DNA of 64,000 nt, taken from Mycetohabitans endofungorum (lineage in GTDB: Bacteria > Pseudomonadota > Gammaproteobacteria > Burkholderiales > Burkholderiaceae). The stretch is taken from the NCBI RefSeq assembly GCF_037477895.1, contig NZ_CP132744.1, positions 1,426,001 through 1,490,000 of the forward strand. The letters are read 5' to 3'. Positions within the stretch are counted from its first letter, which is position 1, and every line of letters begins with the position of its first letter. The notes below the pieces were generated by a model, which saw nothing but the letters and a program-made list of their open reading frames with translations, did not search any database and was not told the origin of the DNA. The position numbers were made by a program, and so were the translations under genes. This document shows, piece by piece, positions 7,546 through 16,318 of the stretch.

Positions 7546-10091
7546 ACGCCGCGCGAAGCAGCCGGTTCCGGCGACGACGGGCCGGGCGACGTGGCCGGCC
7601 TGCCGGCTGCGCCGCCAGAGCCGACCGACGCCGCTGCACCCGGCGCCCCAGAGGCCGCCGCCGGCGACGCAGCAGTCGCGACGGGTACCTCGGATGTCGA
7701 ACCCGGCGTCGATGTCGGCGGCACGCTGGCCGACACGGCCGACGAGGCCGACGCGACGGATACCGCCGATGATACCGGCGCGCCCGCCGGCAGCCCCATG
7801 TTCGCACCGTCCACGGCGACGCCACTCGCCGGCGTCGGCACGACAATCTCACCCGCTGACGGCTCTATCCGTCGCGGCGCCCGGCGCGGCGGCGCTGGGG
7901 GCTCGGCCTGGTGCGTCGCAGGAAACACTTGCGCGAGCCAGGCACGAATCTGCGCGAGCGTGCGCTGCAAGATACCGGGCGGCGGCTCGCTCGCGAACCG
8001 CAGGCGCGGATCGATCAGCCGCGCGCGCAGCGCACGTCGATAAAAATCGCCAACGATCGGCAGCGCACTGTGCGCGCCCTGTCCCCAGTCATCGCTGCGC
8101 AGCGTTACACGGCTGTCATTGAAGCCAACCCACGCGCCGGCGACCAACTGCGGGTGCATCAAGATGAACCAGCCATCCGCGTTGTCTTGCGTCGTGCCCG
8201 TCTTGCCGGCTACGTCCGCGCGAATGCCGAAGCGGGTGCGGATCGCGGTACCGGTACCCTGATCGATCACGCCCCGCATCACATCGAGCAACGTCCATGC
8301 AACGTCGGCAGGCAGCACCTGCTTGCCTGCATCCGGCGCGAATTGCGCCAGCACGTTGCCATCCCGGTCCTCGATACGAGTGACCATCATCGGCCGCACA
8401 TAGCGACCGCCATCGGCGATGGTACTGTATGCGGACACCATTTCCTTGAGCGTGACGGGACTCGTGCCGAGTGCCAGCGACGGCACAGGGTTCAGCATGC
8501 TGTCTCGCACGCCCATCGCCTGGGCAAGCTTGGCCACCTTCGCGGGCCCGACCGATTGCATCAATTGAGCGGTGATACGATTGCGCGAGTACGCCAGCGC
8601 GTCGCGCAGCGTCATGGGCTGTCCACTGGGCGGGACGTCGTCGGCGGGACGCCAGATTTCGCCTCCCTCCAGCGCAATCGACACTGGCTGGTCGACAATC
8701 GTATCGTCGGCACGGGCGCCCTGCTCGAACGCGGCGGCATAGACGAACGGCTTAAACGTTGAGCCGGGTTGCCGCCGCGCCTGTTGCACGTGGTCGAATG
8801 GATCCTTGTTGAAATCGCGGCTGCCCACCCATGCTTTGATTGCGCCATCGCGCGGATCGAGTGCGACAAAGTCCGCCTGTACACGTGTTTTCTCGTCACA
8901 CAGCGCCTGCATGAAACCGCGATCGGCCCGCAGCCGCTTCAGCGCCTGCGGGCTCGTCAACCCCGCGTCGAGCGCCGCCCGGTAATCCGGTGTGTCGCGC
9001 ACGAAAGTCTGTACGAAATCGTGACTGCCCACGCACGCCGAAGCGGTCGACCAAGCAGCGTTGGCAATGGCTTGTAATTGATTGCCGTGCAGCACGACGG
9101 ATTGCATGGCTATCGCCTGCAGCCGCGAATCGATGGTTGTGCGCACGACCAAGCCGTCGGAGTAGATATTGTAGTCGTGGCGATCCGCCCACGCGATCAG
9201 CCATTTGCGTAATTGCTGCGCAAAATGGGGGGCGGGGCCAGGCGGCTCGACCTGCCGCTCAAAATCCAGCCGCAACGGCCGGCGCGCAAGCGATTCGTAC
9301 GCCTGCGGCGCCAACTTGCCGTACTTGGCCATCTGCGCGAGCACCGTGTTACGCCGCTGCAACGCGCGCTCCGGGTTGATGACCGGGTTGTAGTAGCTGT
9401 TGCCCTTGAGCATGCCGACCAGCGTCGCACTTTGCAACACATCCAATTCACTGGCTGGCTTGTCGAAATAGGTGCGGGCCGCCATCTCGATCCCATACGC
9501 GTTGTATAGGAACGGGACGGTGTTCAGATAGGTTTCCAAGATCTCGGCTTTTGTGTACACGGCCTCGATCTTCAAGGCGGTAATCGCCTCCTTGATTTTG
9601 CGCGTGAGCGTGGGCGCCCGCCCGATTTCATCTGGGTACAGGTTGCGGGCCAGCTGCTGCGTGAGGGTCGAGCCGCCTTGCCGGTCGCCGGAAAACGTCT
9701 GTGCGGCCGCCGCTGCCGTGCGTCGCCAATCCAAGCCATGATGCTGATAGAACCGATGGTCCTCCGTCGCAACCAACGCATCGAGTACGTGCGGCGAGAT
9801 GTCGGACAAAGCGACCCATTCACGATTGGACGGCTTGAACTGAGCCAGTAACTTGCCGTCCGCGGACAACACCTGCGCCGGTTGCTCGACCTTTGCCTTG
9901 CGGATATCGCCGATGCCGGGCGTGAACGGCACCAGGATCAGCACGTAAGCCGGCACCACCGCGGCCACCCAGGCCAGGTCGCGCCGGCCCGGATGCCGCG
10001 CACGCCGCCAGAATCTCGTAGCGAGCGGCCCCATGCGGGCCAGCAGGGCGGCGCAACCCGCGCGCAGCGGGGCAATGTCCGTGCGTCTCAC
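7527..10091 (-). CDS. Bifunctional class A penicillin-binding protein (PBP1A type)
   Basis: A peptidoglycan glycosyltransferase/transpeptidase anchored in the inner membrane, 854 residues. A transmembrane helix lies at about 40-56. The GT51 domain has EDHRFYQHHG (catalytic Glu110) and GGSTLTQQLARNLY (about 139-152). The transpeptidase domain has the serine motif STFK (Ser444-Lys447), the second motif SRN and the KTGT motif near residue 625. The last 110 or so residues form a low-complexity Ala/Pro/Ser/Val tail of unknown role. A dedicated UB2H or OB insert is not obvious. It stands alone, divergent from the Hsp20 genes. Confidence 0.93.
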   Translation of the reverse strand: MRRTDIAPLRAGCAALLARMGPLATRFWRRARHPGRRDLAWVAAVVPAYVLILVPFTPGIGDIRKAKVEQPAQVLSADGKLLAQFKPSNREWVALSDISPHVLDALVATEDHRFYQHHGLDWRRTAAAAAQTFSGDRQGGSTLTQQLARNLYPDEIGRAPTLTRKIKEAITALKIEAVYTKAEILETYLNTVPFLYNAYGIEMAARTYFDKPASELDVLQSATLVGMLKGNSYYNPVINPERALQRRNTVLAQMAKYGKLAPQAYESLARRPLRLDFERQVEPPGPAPHFAQQLRKWLIAWADRHDYNIYSDGLVVRTTIDSRLQAIAMQSVVLHGNQLQAIANAAWSTASACVGSHDFVQTFVRDTPDYRAALDAGLTSPQALKRLRADRGFMQALCDEKTRVQADFVALDPRDGAIKAWVGSRDFNKDPFDHVQQARRQPGSTFKPFVYAAAFEQGARADDTIVDQPVSIALEGGEIWRPADDVPPSGQPMTLRDALAYSRNRITAQLMQSVGPAKVAKLAQAMGVRDSMLNPVPSLALGTSPVTLKEMVSAYSTIADGGRYVRPMMVTRIEDRDGNVLAQFAPDAGKQVLPADVAWTLLDVMRGVIDQGTGTAIRTRFGIRADVAGKTGTTQDNADGWFILMHPQLVAGAWVGFNDSRVTLRSDDWGQGAHSALPIVGDFYRRALRARLIDPRLRFASEPPPGILQRTLAQIRAWLAQVFPATHQAEPPAPPRRAPRRIEPSAGEIVVPTPASGVAVDGANMGLPAGAPVSSAVSVASASSAVSASVPPTSTPGSTSEVPVATAASPAAASGAPGAAASVGSGGAAGRPATSPGPSSPEPAASRGVPPVRQ

Positions 10092-10285
10092 AGTCGGCTA
10101 CCGTTCGATGAAAGACTGAATCGTACCAAAATAGGCGGCAATCGCACGTCGGCTCGGATGCTGCATGTACCAGGGGCACGCCTTGTCACCGGTCCCGCCG
10201 ATTGACCACTGACTTACCGCCAATTTGCTTACCGCCAACTTGCCGCTGATCCACCGCCGACCTGCACCTGCGTCGAGCGCCTCCT

Positions 10286-10314
10286 CTTGAAATTTCGTGT
10301 GGCAGAACTATGTT
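10286..10314 (+). promoter_or_regulatory. Putative sigma32 (heat-shock) promoter for hsp20 genes
   Basis: CTTGAAA at 10286-10292 matches the sigma32 -35 element exactly. After 15 bases, CTATGTT at 10308-10314 resembles the -10 element CCCATNT in part. It lies about 130 bp upstream of the first Hsp20 start. The rest of the 355-bp gap back to the PBP gene shows no gene. Confidence 0.5.
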
Positions 10315-10417
10315 ATGAATCACTTGGGCAGTCGCGTATTACGCACTGCGTGTTTCGATTTGTTTGTCGACGGATCCAGTGTTGACGGGCGGACTGGAGC
10401 GCGTAGCCCGGTTCGGC

Positions 10418-10440
10418 CCTTCGACGAAGGATCGAAGGAG
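10418..10440 (+). promoter_or_regulatory. Candidate RNA-thermometer hairpin over the hsp20 ribosome site
   Basis: CCTTCG (10418-10423) can pair with CGAAGG (10433-10438), which contains the Shine-Dalgarno region of the Hsp20 gene starting at 10447. The same left arm can instead form a short CCTTC/GAAGG hairpin with 10426-10430, freeing the ribosome site. Two exclusive pairings of this kind suit temperature control, as known for small heat-shock genes in other bacteria. Confidence 0.35.
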
Positions 10441-10446
10441 CAAACC

Positions 10447-10887
10447 ATGAGTGATTTGTTTTTTAGCACAGACGTCTTCAACGACATCGATCGTCTACAA
10501 CGGCAGGTCGCGAACCTGTTCGCCAACATGCCGACTAGCCTGCGCGCGTCGCGCGTCGGGGCATTCCCGGCGGTCAACATCGGCAGCACGGACGAGTCGA
10601 TCGAGATTGTCGCATTTGCCCCCGGACTCGATCCGGCGCAGATCGATGTGTCGATCGACAACGGCTTGTTGATCCTCAGCGGCGAGCGCAAACGCGTGCA
10701 AACGGAGCGTCCCGACGACACGCGGACCTATCTGCAAGAGCGTTTCAGCGGCACATTCCGCCGCATCATCGAATTGCCGCACCAGGCCGATCCAGACAAG
10801 GTCCAAGCGCGCTATGTGAACGGCTGCTTGAGCGTGACCATCGGCAAGCTCGAGGCATCTAAGCCGCGATCGATCACAGTGCAATGA
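10447..10887 (+). CDS. Small heat-shock protein Hsp20/IbpA family (first copy)
   Basis: A 146-residue ATP-independent holdase chaperone. The alpha-crystallin domain (about 40-140) includes PAVNIGSTDESIEIVAFAPG, DVSIDNGLLILSGERK and the closing strand motif NGCLSVTIGK; the tail carries PRSITVQ, a variant of the IxI anchor. The start at 10447 is supported by GAAGGAG just upstream; an open frame continues 50 codons further without signals. It is followed 37 bp later by a second Hsp20 gene, so the two are probably one heat-induced operon. Confidence 0.93.
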   Translation: MSDLFFSTDVFNDIDRLQRQVANLFANMPTSLRASRVGAFPAVNIGSTDESIEIVAFAPGLDPAQIDVSIDNGLLILSGERKRVQTERPDDTRTYLQERFSGTFRRIIELPHQADPDKVQARYVNGCLSVTIGKLEASKPRSITVQ

Positions 10888-10924
10888 CCTATTGACCCGC
10901 ATTGACGCAAACCAGGAGCACACC

Positions 10925-11344
10925 ATGAGCAACACCACCGAACTGGTCGAACGTCCCACCCAACAGAACGCCAGCGTCGCCGCACAAAGCGCAACGGCGT
11001 CGCAACCACGCCGCACGACAGTGGCGCCGGCCGTGGATATTTTCGAGGATCGCAACGGCGTCACGCTACTGGTCGACCTGCCCGGCGTGCCACGCGACAA
11101 GCTGAGCGTGAGCGTGCAGGACAGCACACTGTCACTTGAAGCCGAGGCCGTCGTGCCGACGCCCACCGGCTTGCGGGTCCAGCACGCCGAATTGCGCGAT
11201 CCGCATTTCGCCCGCACGTTCGCGCTGGGTGCGGATCTGGATGCGTCACGTATCGACGCGCAGTTGCGCGACGGCGTGCTGAAGCTGGCCATCCCACGCC
11301 GCGACGAGGCCAAGCCCCGCCGGATCGACGTCAGCATCGGCTGA
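10925..11344 (+). CDS. Small heat-shock protein Hsp20 family (second copy)
   Basis: A 139-residue partner of the preceding chaperone. A variable 40-residue N-terminus (Thr/Gln/Ala-rich) precedes the alpha-crystallin domain: AVDIFEDRNGVTLLVDLPG, LSVSVQDSTLSLEAE, and LRDGVLKLAIPR near the end, with a C-terminal RRIDVSIG (IxV-like anchor). AGGAG stands seven bases before the ATG. Paired unequal Hsp20 genes often form hetero-oligomers; that is inferred here. Confidence 0.92.
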   Translation: MSNTTELVERPTQQNASVAAQSATASQPRRTTVAPAVDIFEDRNGVTLLVDLPGVPRDKLSVSVQDSTLSLEAEAVVPTPTGLRVQHAELRDPHFARTFALGADLDASRIDAQLRDGVLKLAIPRRDEAKPRRIDVSIG

Positions 11345-11387
11345 ACGCCGTCAGTCATCGCGCGGACCGGCGTCCGCTCGACAGCCC

Positions 11388-11417
11388 GCGCCCCGATGCG
11401 TAATCTCGCCGGGGCGC
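11388..11417 (+). terminator. GC-rich hairpin after the hsp20 pair
   Basis: GCGCCCCG (11388-11395) is perfectly complementary to CGGGGCGC (11410-11417), with a 14-base loop. There is no run of T behind it, so it is an atypical terminator or just an mRNA-end stabiliser. Confidence 0.35.
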
Positions 11418-11490
11418 TGGGCGGCCGCTGCTATCGGCCTGTCATCTCGCCGCTTTATCTTGTGATCCTAGGCGATAGGATCGCAGCCTC

Positions 11491-11757
11491 ATGAACGATT
11501 TGGAGACGAAGATGCTGAGCCCACACGAATTCGCCACGTTGATGCTGATCCGCAACGCACCGGAGCAGATCGACATGAACCGCGCTGAACTGGACACGCT
11601 GCTCGAGCGGCAACTCATCGAGTTGGAAGAGCTCACCGAAGGCCATCGCCGCCCGATGCTGACGCCAACCGGCCAGTCGCTGCTAGCCGCAGCGAGCCGG
11701 CTGAAGGCCACCCACACACCGCCGCAACAGCACGCCGGCGCGGAACACACGCTCTAG
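11491..11757 (+). CDS. Small conserved hypothetical protein
   Basis: An 88-residue (or 81-residue) acidic, mostly helical protein with no signal peptide or membrane helix. The segment LIRNAPEQIDMNRAELDTLLER followed by LTPTGQSLLAA looks like a winged-helix fragment (helices plus a Pro-Thr-Gly turn before a last helix), as in MarR-like small proteins, but the likeness is weak. An internal ATG at 11512 has a better-spaced GGAG than the ATG at 11491, so the true start may be there. No operon partner; function unknown. Confidence 0.6.
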   Translation: MNDLETKMLSPHEFATLMLIRNAPEQIDMNRAELDTLLERQLIELEELTEGHRRPMLTPTGQSLLAAASRLKATHTPPQQHAGAEHTL

Positions 11758-11785
11758 CGCAGCAGACGCGGGGCACAACAATGGT

Positions 11786-12030
11786 TCACCGCTGTTGCGC
11801 GATCCGTGCGAGCGTCTCGCTATCAAGCACTTGCCGTATCTCGGCGAAGAGTGGATGGGTGCTCGTGTACCGGCGTCCATACGCCAGATTGAACTGATAG
11901 TCGAAATCAGGCGGATTGCGTCCCTGGTTATGCTGCAGGATCGTCTCAAGCTTGTCCAGCGCCTTCACCGCCAACGCCTCCGCCGACTGCGCGCGCTCGT
12001 ATTCGTCGCACAGCCAGTGACGGTGGCGCC
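11786..12030 (-). pseudogene. 3' end of an HD-domain (YfbR-like) hydrolase gene
   Basis: The minus-strand frame gives WLCDEYERAQS, VKALDKLETILQHNQG and FNLAYGRRY, the typical C-terminal helices of HD-domain 5'-nucleotidase-like proteins (the ALDKLE motif). The N-terminal half with the metal-binding HD motif is missing. The frame begins inside the XRE regulator's 3' region, so a deletion has probably joined the two genes. Confidence 0.55.
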
Positions 12031-12503
12031 ACCGCATCGCGCCAGCCCAGTGTGTCTAGTTGCGCCTCCTGGTGTGCGATCTGCGACGTCGAGTAACGCC
12101 ACAAGGCACGCCCGAGCAGTTCGCTGACAGGCACGGAGAACTGGGCAGCACGTGCCGCGGAGCACGCCAACAACTGGTGCGTCAAATCGCAAATCAAGTG
12201 TACCGGCAACGGGTTGCCGCGGACCAGTCGCGCAAGCGCATGATCAGCCGCCGAATCGAGCCGCGCCGACAATGTATGCGCCACGCGCCGCCGCTCGGCC
12301 AACTCCATGGGTTGTAAGCCCGCCTCCCAGCGAGAAATCGTCGACTGGCTGACACCGAACAGCTCGGCAGCATGCGCCTGCTTAATGCGATGCAGCGCCC
12401 GCCAACGCCTGAGCTGGCTGCCCAATTGGGCGCCTGATGGCATATCCGACAAAGTCTCGTTCACGAGCGATCCGAATGGCGACTCGCCGGGGGACGCCTT
12501 CAA
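11946..12503 (-). CDS. XRE-type HTH regulator with aberrant C-terminus
   Basis: A predicted cytoplasmic DNA-binding protein. The HTH_3 domain is clear at about residues 25-80 (QLGSQLRRWRALHRIKQ, AAELFGVSQSTISRWEAG). A second domain resembling a sensory fold follows (LICDLTHQLLACSAARA, PVSELLGRALWRYSTSQI). From about residue 160 the sequence becomes a Gly/Val/Arg-rich run that is out-of-frame reading of the HD-hydrolase tail, so the natural C-terminus is lost. The TTG start overlaps the beta-lactamase stop (TTGA); an internal ATG at MPSGAQL may be the true start. Co-transcription with the beta-lactamase is likely. Confidence 0.65.
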   Translation of the reverse strand: MKASPGESPFGSLVNETLSDMPSGAQLGSQLRRWRALHRIKQAHAAELFGVSQSTISRWEAGLQPMELAERRRVAHTLSARLDSAADHALARLVRGNPLPVHLICDLTHQLLACSAARAAQFSVPVSELLGRALWRYSTSQIAHQEAQLDTLGWRDAVAPPSLAVRRIRARAVGGGVGGEGAGQA

Positions 12504-13441
12504 CTCAGCGCGTCAACCACGATACGCGTGGCTTGCTCGATCGCCTCGTCGCGCGCCGGCGCATCCTGCTGCGGCTGGGTGAAATAGATGGACAGCACAA
12601 TCGGCGCCCGCTCGGGCGGCCAAAGGACCCCGATGTCGTTGGTAGTGCCGTACTCCCCGGTACCCGTCTTGTCGGCAACGCGCCACTGCGCGGCCACGCC
12701 GGCACGGATTCGCTTGTCGCCTGTGCGATTGCCCAGCATCCATTGCTGCAATCGCTGCTGCTGCCACGGACGCAACACATTGCCCAGCATCACCGCGCGC
12801 AGCGTGTCTGCCATCGCCGCCGGCGTCGACGTGTCGCGCACGTCCCCTGGTATCGCTGTGTTCAACTCCGGCTCCCAGCGATCCAGCCGGAAGGTAGCAT
12901 CGCCCACTGAACGGGCAAATGCTGTTACCGCATCAATTCCGCCAAGCACCTTCATCAACTGATTCGCTGCCGTATTATCACTGTACTGCAGCGTTGCCGC
13001 GCACATTTCGTCAATGCGCATTCCGGCGCCGACATGTTGCCCGCTGATCGGCGAATAACTGACCACATCAGCCGAGCCATACCGAACGCGCTGCGACAAC
13101 CAGTCGGGCGTATCACCGCTGCGGGCCAGTACGGCTGCCGCAAGCACCGCCTTGAACGTACTGCAGAACGGAAAACGCTCCTCTGCACGGTGCACGAGCC
13201 GCGCACCGCTACCCGTGTCGATCGCGCAAACCCCGAGGCGCCCGCCCATGCGCGCCTCCAGTACCGCAAGCGCTTCGAGTTGCAACGCGGCTGGTCTTTG
13301 CAATGTGGCCGGCCCTCGCAACCTAGATGGCCCCGGCGCTGAGGCGCTCGGTTCTTGCGCCGCGCACGCTGCCAGCGTCGGCATCCATGGGAGCATTGCA
13401 CAGGCACGCAGCAGCGCGCGACGGGAGCGACAGTAACGCAT
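12500..13441 (-). CDS. Class A beta-lactamase (PenA-like, Tat/lipoprotein-type leader)
   Basis: A periplasmic serine hydrolase of beta-lactams, 313 residues. All class A motifs are present: Ser94-Thr-Phe-Lys97 (S70xxK), Ser154-Asp-Asn (SDN130), the omega-loop EPELN with Glu190 (E166), and Lys258-Thr-Gly (KTG234). A cysteine precedes the active serine, as in Burkholderia PenA, but position 238 is Gly, so the carbapenemase-type disulfide is absent. The leader has a twin-arginine (SRRALLR) and an LAAC lipobox, as in Burkholderia PenA. The usual LysR regulator is not next to it; a XRE gene follows with overlapping codons instead. Confidence 0.93.
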   Translation of the reverse strand: MRYCRSRRALLRACAMLPWMPTLAACAAQEPSASAPGPSRLRGPATLQRPAALQLEALAVLEARMGGRLGVCAIDTGSGARLVHRAEERFPFCSTFKAVLAAAVLARSGDTPDWLSQRVRYGSADVVSYSPISGQHVGAGMRIDEMCAATLQYSDNTAANQLMKVLGGIDAVTAFARSVGDATFRLDRWEPELNTAIPGDVRDTSTPAAMADTLRAVMLGNVLRPWQQQRLQQWMLGNRTGDKRIRAGVAAQWRVADKTGTGEYGTTNDIGVLWPPERAPIVLSIYFTQPQQDAPARDEAIEQATRIVVDALS

Positions 13442-13545
13442 TAGCTTTCCTTTTGTTAGTTGATGCAGAAAATGCTGTTGTCTAATTGTATTGACCGAGA
13501 AAGAGAACTATCGGTTTTTTTCCTTGTGTAGGCAAGCAATGGTAA

Positions 13546-14850
13546 TTACTTTACGCGCGCGGCGGCCGAGTCCTGCGCGTATTCGTACGCGACCGTTCCC
13601 CTGGGGTGCCGGTACCAGCCCGGATCCCGGTAGTCGTCGCGGCCCAGGCCCTCGCGGACCTTCACGATGGTGAACATCCCGCCCATTTCGAGCGCACCGA
13701 ACGGTCCCTGCCCGGTCATCATCGGCAGCGTGTTATTTGGCAATGGCATCTGCATCTCACCCATCGATCCGCCGGTGCTGCCCATTGCCATATAGTCGGG
13801 CACCAGCTTGTTGATACGCTTGACCAAGTCCTGTTGCGGCACGCCGATCATGTTCGGCACCTGGTGGCCCATCGCATTCATCGTATGGTGCGACTTGTGA
13901 CAATGGAACGCCCAATCTCCCGGGCGCGATGCCTCAAACTCGATCACCCGCATCTGGCCAACGCCGACATCCACGGTCACTTCCGGCCATCGCGCTGCCG
14001 GCGCGATCCAGCCCCCATCGGTTCCCGTCACCTCGAAGGCGTACCCGTGCAGATGGATAGGATGATTGGTCATCGTCAGGTTGCCAAAGCGAATCCGCAC
14101 ACGATCGCCGCGGCGCACCGGCAGCGGGTCGATACCAGGAAACACCCGTGCATTCCAACTCCAGACGTTGAAATCCGTCATCTCGTTCACCCGCGGCGTG
14201 AAGCTGCCAGGATCGATGTCATACGCGGACATCAAGAATACGAAATCCCGATCGACTGGCATCACGCCACGCGCTTTCGGGTGGACAATAAACAGGCCCA
14301 TCATGCCCATCGCCATTTGCACCATTTCGTCGGCATGCGGGTGATACATGAAGGTGCCGTGCCGCTCGAGCTGGAACTCGTAGACAAACGTTTTGCCGGG
14401 CGGGATATGCGGCTGTGTCAGACCGCCCACGCCATCCATCCCGCACGGCAGCGGCATCCCATGCCAATGCACGGTGGTGCGCTCGGGCAAGCGGTTCGTC
14501 ACGAAGATGCGCACCTTGTCGCCTTCAACCGCTTCGATCGTCGGGCCCGGCGCCTGTCCGTTATAGCCCCACAGGTGCGCTTGCATCCCCGGTGCGATCT
14601 CGCGCACCACCGGCTCAGCTACCAGATGGAATTCCTTCCAGCCATTGCGCATGCGCCAAGGCAGCGACCAGCCGTTGAGCGTGACGACCGGTTTGTACGG
14701 CCGGCCATCGCGCGGAGCCAACGGCGGCTGGGTCGCAACACTGGCACTGGATGGTGCCTCCGGCAAAGCCGCCGCGCCGGCTTTGCTAACCAGCGCCGCG
14801 CCCAGCAATGCGGCGCCGGAGCCGTTCAAGAATTGTCGGCGCGTGACCAT
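13546..14850 (-). CDS. Multicopper oxidase (Tat-exported, copper-resistance type)
   Basis: A periplasmic Cu(I) oxidase of 434 residues. The twin-arginine signal TRRQFLNGSG opens the protein. Copper ligands are in the expected order: HWHG, HPHADE, NHPIHLHG and the type 1 motif HCHKSHHTMNAMGH. A Met-rich segment between about residues 350 and 390 (MAMGSTGGSMGEMQM, MMTGQGP, MGGM) resembles Met-rich copper entry loops in CueO/CopA-type oxidases. It is the last gene of a tight operon with the TolC-like protein (gap of one base) and the His-rich protein. Confidence 0.92.
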   Translation of the reverse strand: MVTRRQFLNGSGAALLGAALVSKAGAAALPEAPSSASVATQPPLAPRDGRPYKPVVTLNGWSLPWRMRNGWKEFHLVAEPVVREIAPGMQAHLWGYNGQAPGPTIEAVEGDKVRIFVTNRLPERTTVHWHGMPLPCGMDGVGGLTQPHIPPGKTFVYEFQLERHGTFMYHPHADEMVQMAMGMMGLFIVHPKARGVMPVDRDFVFLMSAYDIDPGSFTPRVNEMTDFNVWSWNARVFPGIDPLPVRRGDRVRIRFGNLTMTNHPIHLHGYAFEVTGTDGGWIAPAARWPEVTVDVGVGQMRVIEFEASRPGDWAFHCHKSHHTMNAMGHQVPNMIGVPQQDLVKRINKLVPDYMAMGSTGGSMGEMQMPLPNNTLPMMTGQGPFGALEMGGMFTIVKVREGLGRDDYRDPGWYRHPRGTVAYEYAQDSAAARVK

Positions 14851-14851
14851 C

Positions 14852-16318
14852 TCAGTGCCCCTCCCGCGGGTGAGCAGCAGCCGGCTCGTGTGTCGTTGGT
14901 TGACTTGCTACAGGAACGCTTGCCGCCGCCACCGCCCCGGCGTGCTGCGCTACCGCCGTCGGCAGACGGCCGCCGAGCGCACGCTCCAGCTCCGTTTCGG
15001 CGAGCCAAAAGTCTTTCAGTGCGTCGATAGATGCGCTCACCGCGTCAGCCTGGTCGCGGGCATCAGCCAGCAGATCGAACACGCTGGCGAGCATGCCGTT
15101 GTAGCGCAGCAACATCTCGTTGGAAATCGCCTTGCGCACAGGAAGTACCTCGTCGCGATAGTGCCGTGCGACGTCATAGCTCGTGACGTACGCGGCATAA
15201 GATTGCCGAACCTGCGAGCGTGCCTGCAGCGCCACCTGTGCGAGCCGCTCAACCGCCTGCCTGTACGTCGCCTCGGCACGTGCTACCTTTGCGCCGCCCC
15301 AATCGAATAGCGGCACCTCGACACTGATCTCGTAGCCATGCTCGTGACCTTTGTCCGTCTCGTTGTTGTCCATGTAGCCGAGATCCAAGGCATTGACCAT
15401 CTTCGTGGCGCGCGTCAGGCCAAGCGACGCGGCGACGCGGCGCGCCTGCAGTCGTGCAGCCTGCACGTCCAGACGCTGATCGATCGCCCACGGTTCCAAG
15501 TCGACAAGCGCCACGCGCTCAGCGGGCAGCGCCGGCAGGCGGTCGGGTAACGCGTAGTCGATCGCCTCGCCCCACAGTCCCATTACGCGGGTCAGCTTCT
15601 CGCGCTCGGTTGACACTTGTAGCTGCGCCTTGGCTAGCATCGCGGCCGCTTGCGCATAGAATGCCTGCTGCCGCGCATAATCCAGCTTGCTCCAATTGCC
15701 TGCCTTGTGCAGTCTGCGCGCCAACTCTGCCCCTGCTTGCGCCGAGTCCACCACCTGTTGCGCATATTGCAGTGCTTGCCGTGCCGCCACTGCCTCGATG
15801 TAGGCCCGGCGCGTGTCGGCTGCGACGGCCAGCATCGCGTCGGCGAGAGCTAAATTGGTTTGCTCCACGCGCGCCCCCTCGATACGTATCACCGCCGGCA
15901 TCGTCAGCGCGCTGAACAGGCCGAGCGAGAATGTACGCTCGATGCTCAAGTCGTTGTTCGAATGCGTCCGGCTAAAGCGAAATCCGGGGTTTGGCAGGCG
16001 ACTGGCCTGCGCCAAGTCCGCCTGTGCAATGCCCAGATCGGCATAGGTGGCCTGCAAGCCGGGATGATTGAGCAACGCCACCTGGACGGCATCATCGATC
16101 GACAGCGGCCGTAAAAGTAGCTCGCGGGTACGTTGCGCCGCCGCTTGCCGATCTTCGTCGGTACGCACCCAGACAGCTTGCTTGCCAAGCCGCTTGGACG
16201 CGGCGTCAGCGATCGCGCCAAAGCCTCCATCGGCTGGCGGTACCGCGCAGCCCGCCAGCATCGTCGTGGCCAGCGCCACAGTCAATACGGCTCTGCATCG
16301 AGCGCGCCGGGACCTCAT
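14852..16318 (-). CDS. TolC/CusC-like outer-membrane efflux lipoprotein
   Basis: A 488-residue outer-membrane channel protein of the OEP family. The leader ends with the lipobox LAGC (residues 20-23). Two OEP repeats are seen: one from DAVQVALLNHPGLQATYADLG with the QADLAQASRLPNP motif, and a second after DLEPWAIDQRLDVQAARLQ ending VPLFDWGGAK. Long coiled-coil helices follow each. The C-terminal 40 residues are Ala/His-rich. No RND pump or membrane-fusion gene is next to it, so the inner partner must be encoded elsewhere. Its ATG overlaps the stop of the His-rich gene (ATGA). Confidence 0.9.
   Translation of the reverse strand: MRSRRARCRAVLTVALATTMLAGCAVPPADGGFGAIADAASKRLGKQAVWVRTDEDRQAAAQRTRELLLRPLSIDDAVQVALLNHPGLQATYADLGIAQADLAQASRLPNPGFRFSRTHSNNDLSIERTFSLGLFSALTMPAVIRIEGARVEQTNLALADAMLAVAADTRRAYIEAVAARQALQYAQQVVDSAQAGAELARRLHKAGNWSKLDYARQQAFYAQAAAMLAKAQLQVSTEREKLTRVMGLWGEAIDYALPDRLPALPAERVALVDLEPWAIDQRLDVQAARLQARRVAASLGLTRATKMVNALDLGYMDNNETDKGHEHGYEISVEVPLFDWGGAKVARAEATYRQAVERLAQVALQARSQVRQSYAAYVTSYDVARHYRDEVLPVRKAISNEMLLRYNGMLASVFDLLADARDQADAVSASIDALKDFWLAETELERALGGRLPTAVAQHAGAVAAASVPVASQPTTHEPAAAHPREGH

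Noticed and set aside
13606..15030. 474-codon plus-strand frame across the multicopper oxidase and TolC genes
   Set aside because: It is His/Arg-rich because it is antisense to the copper-ligand codons of the oxidase; it crosses two real genes.
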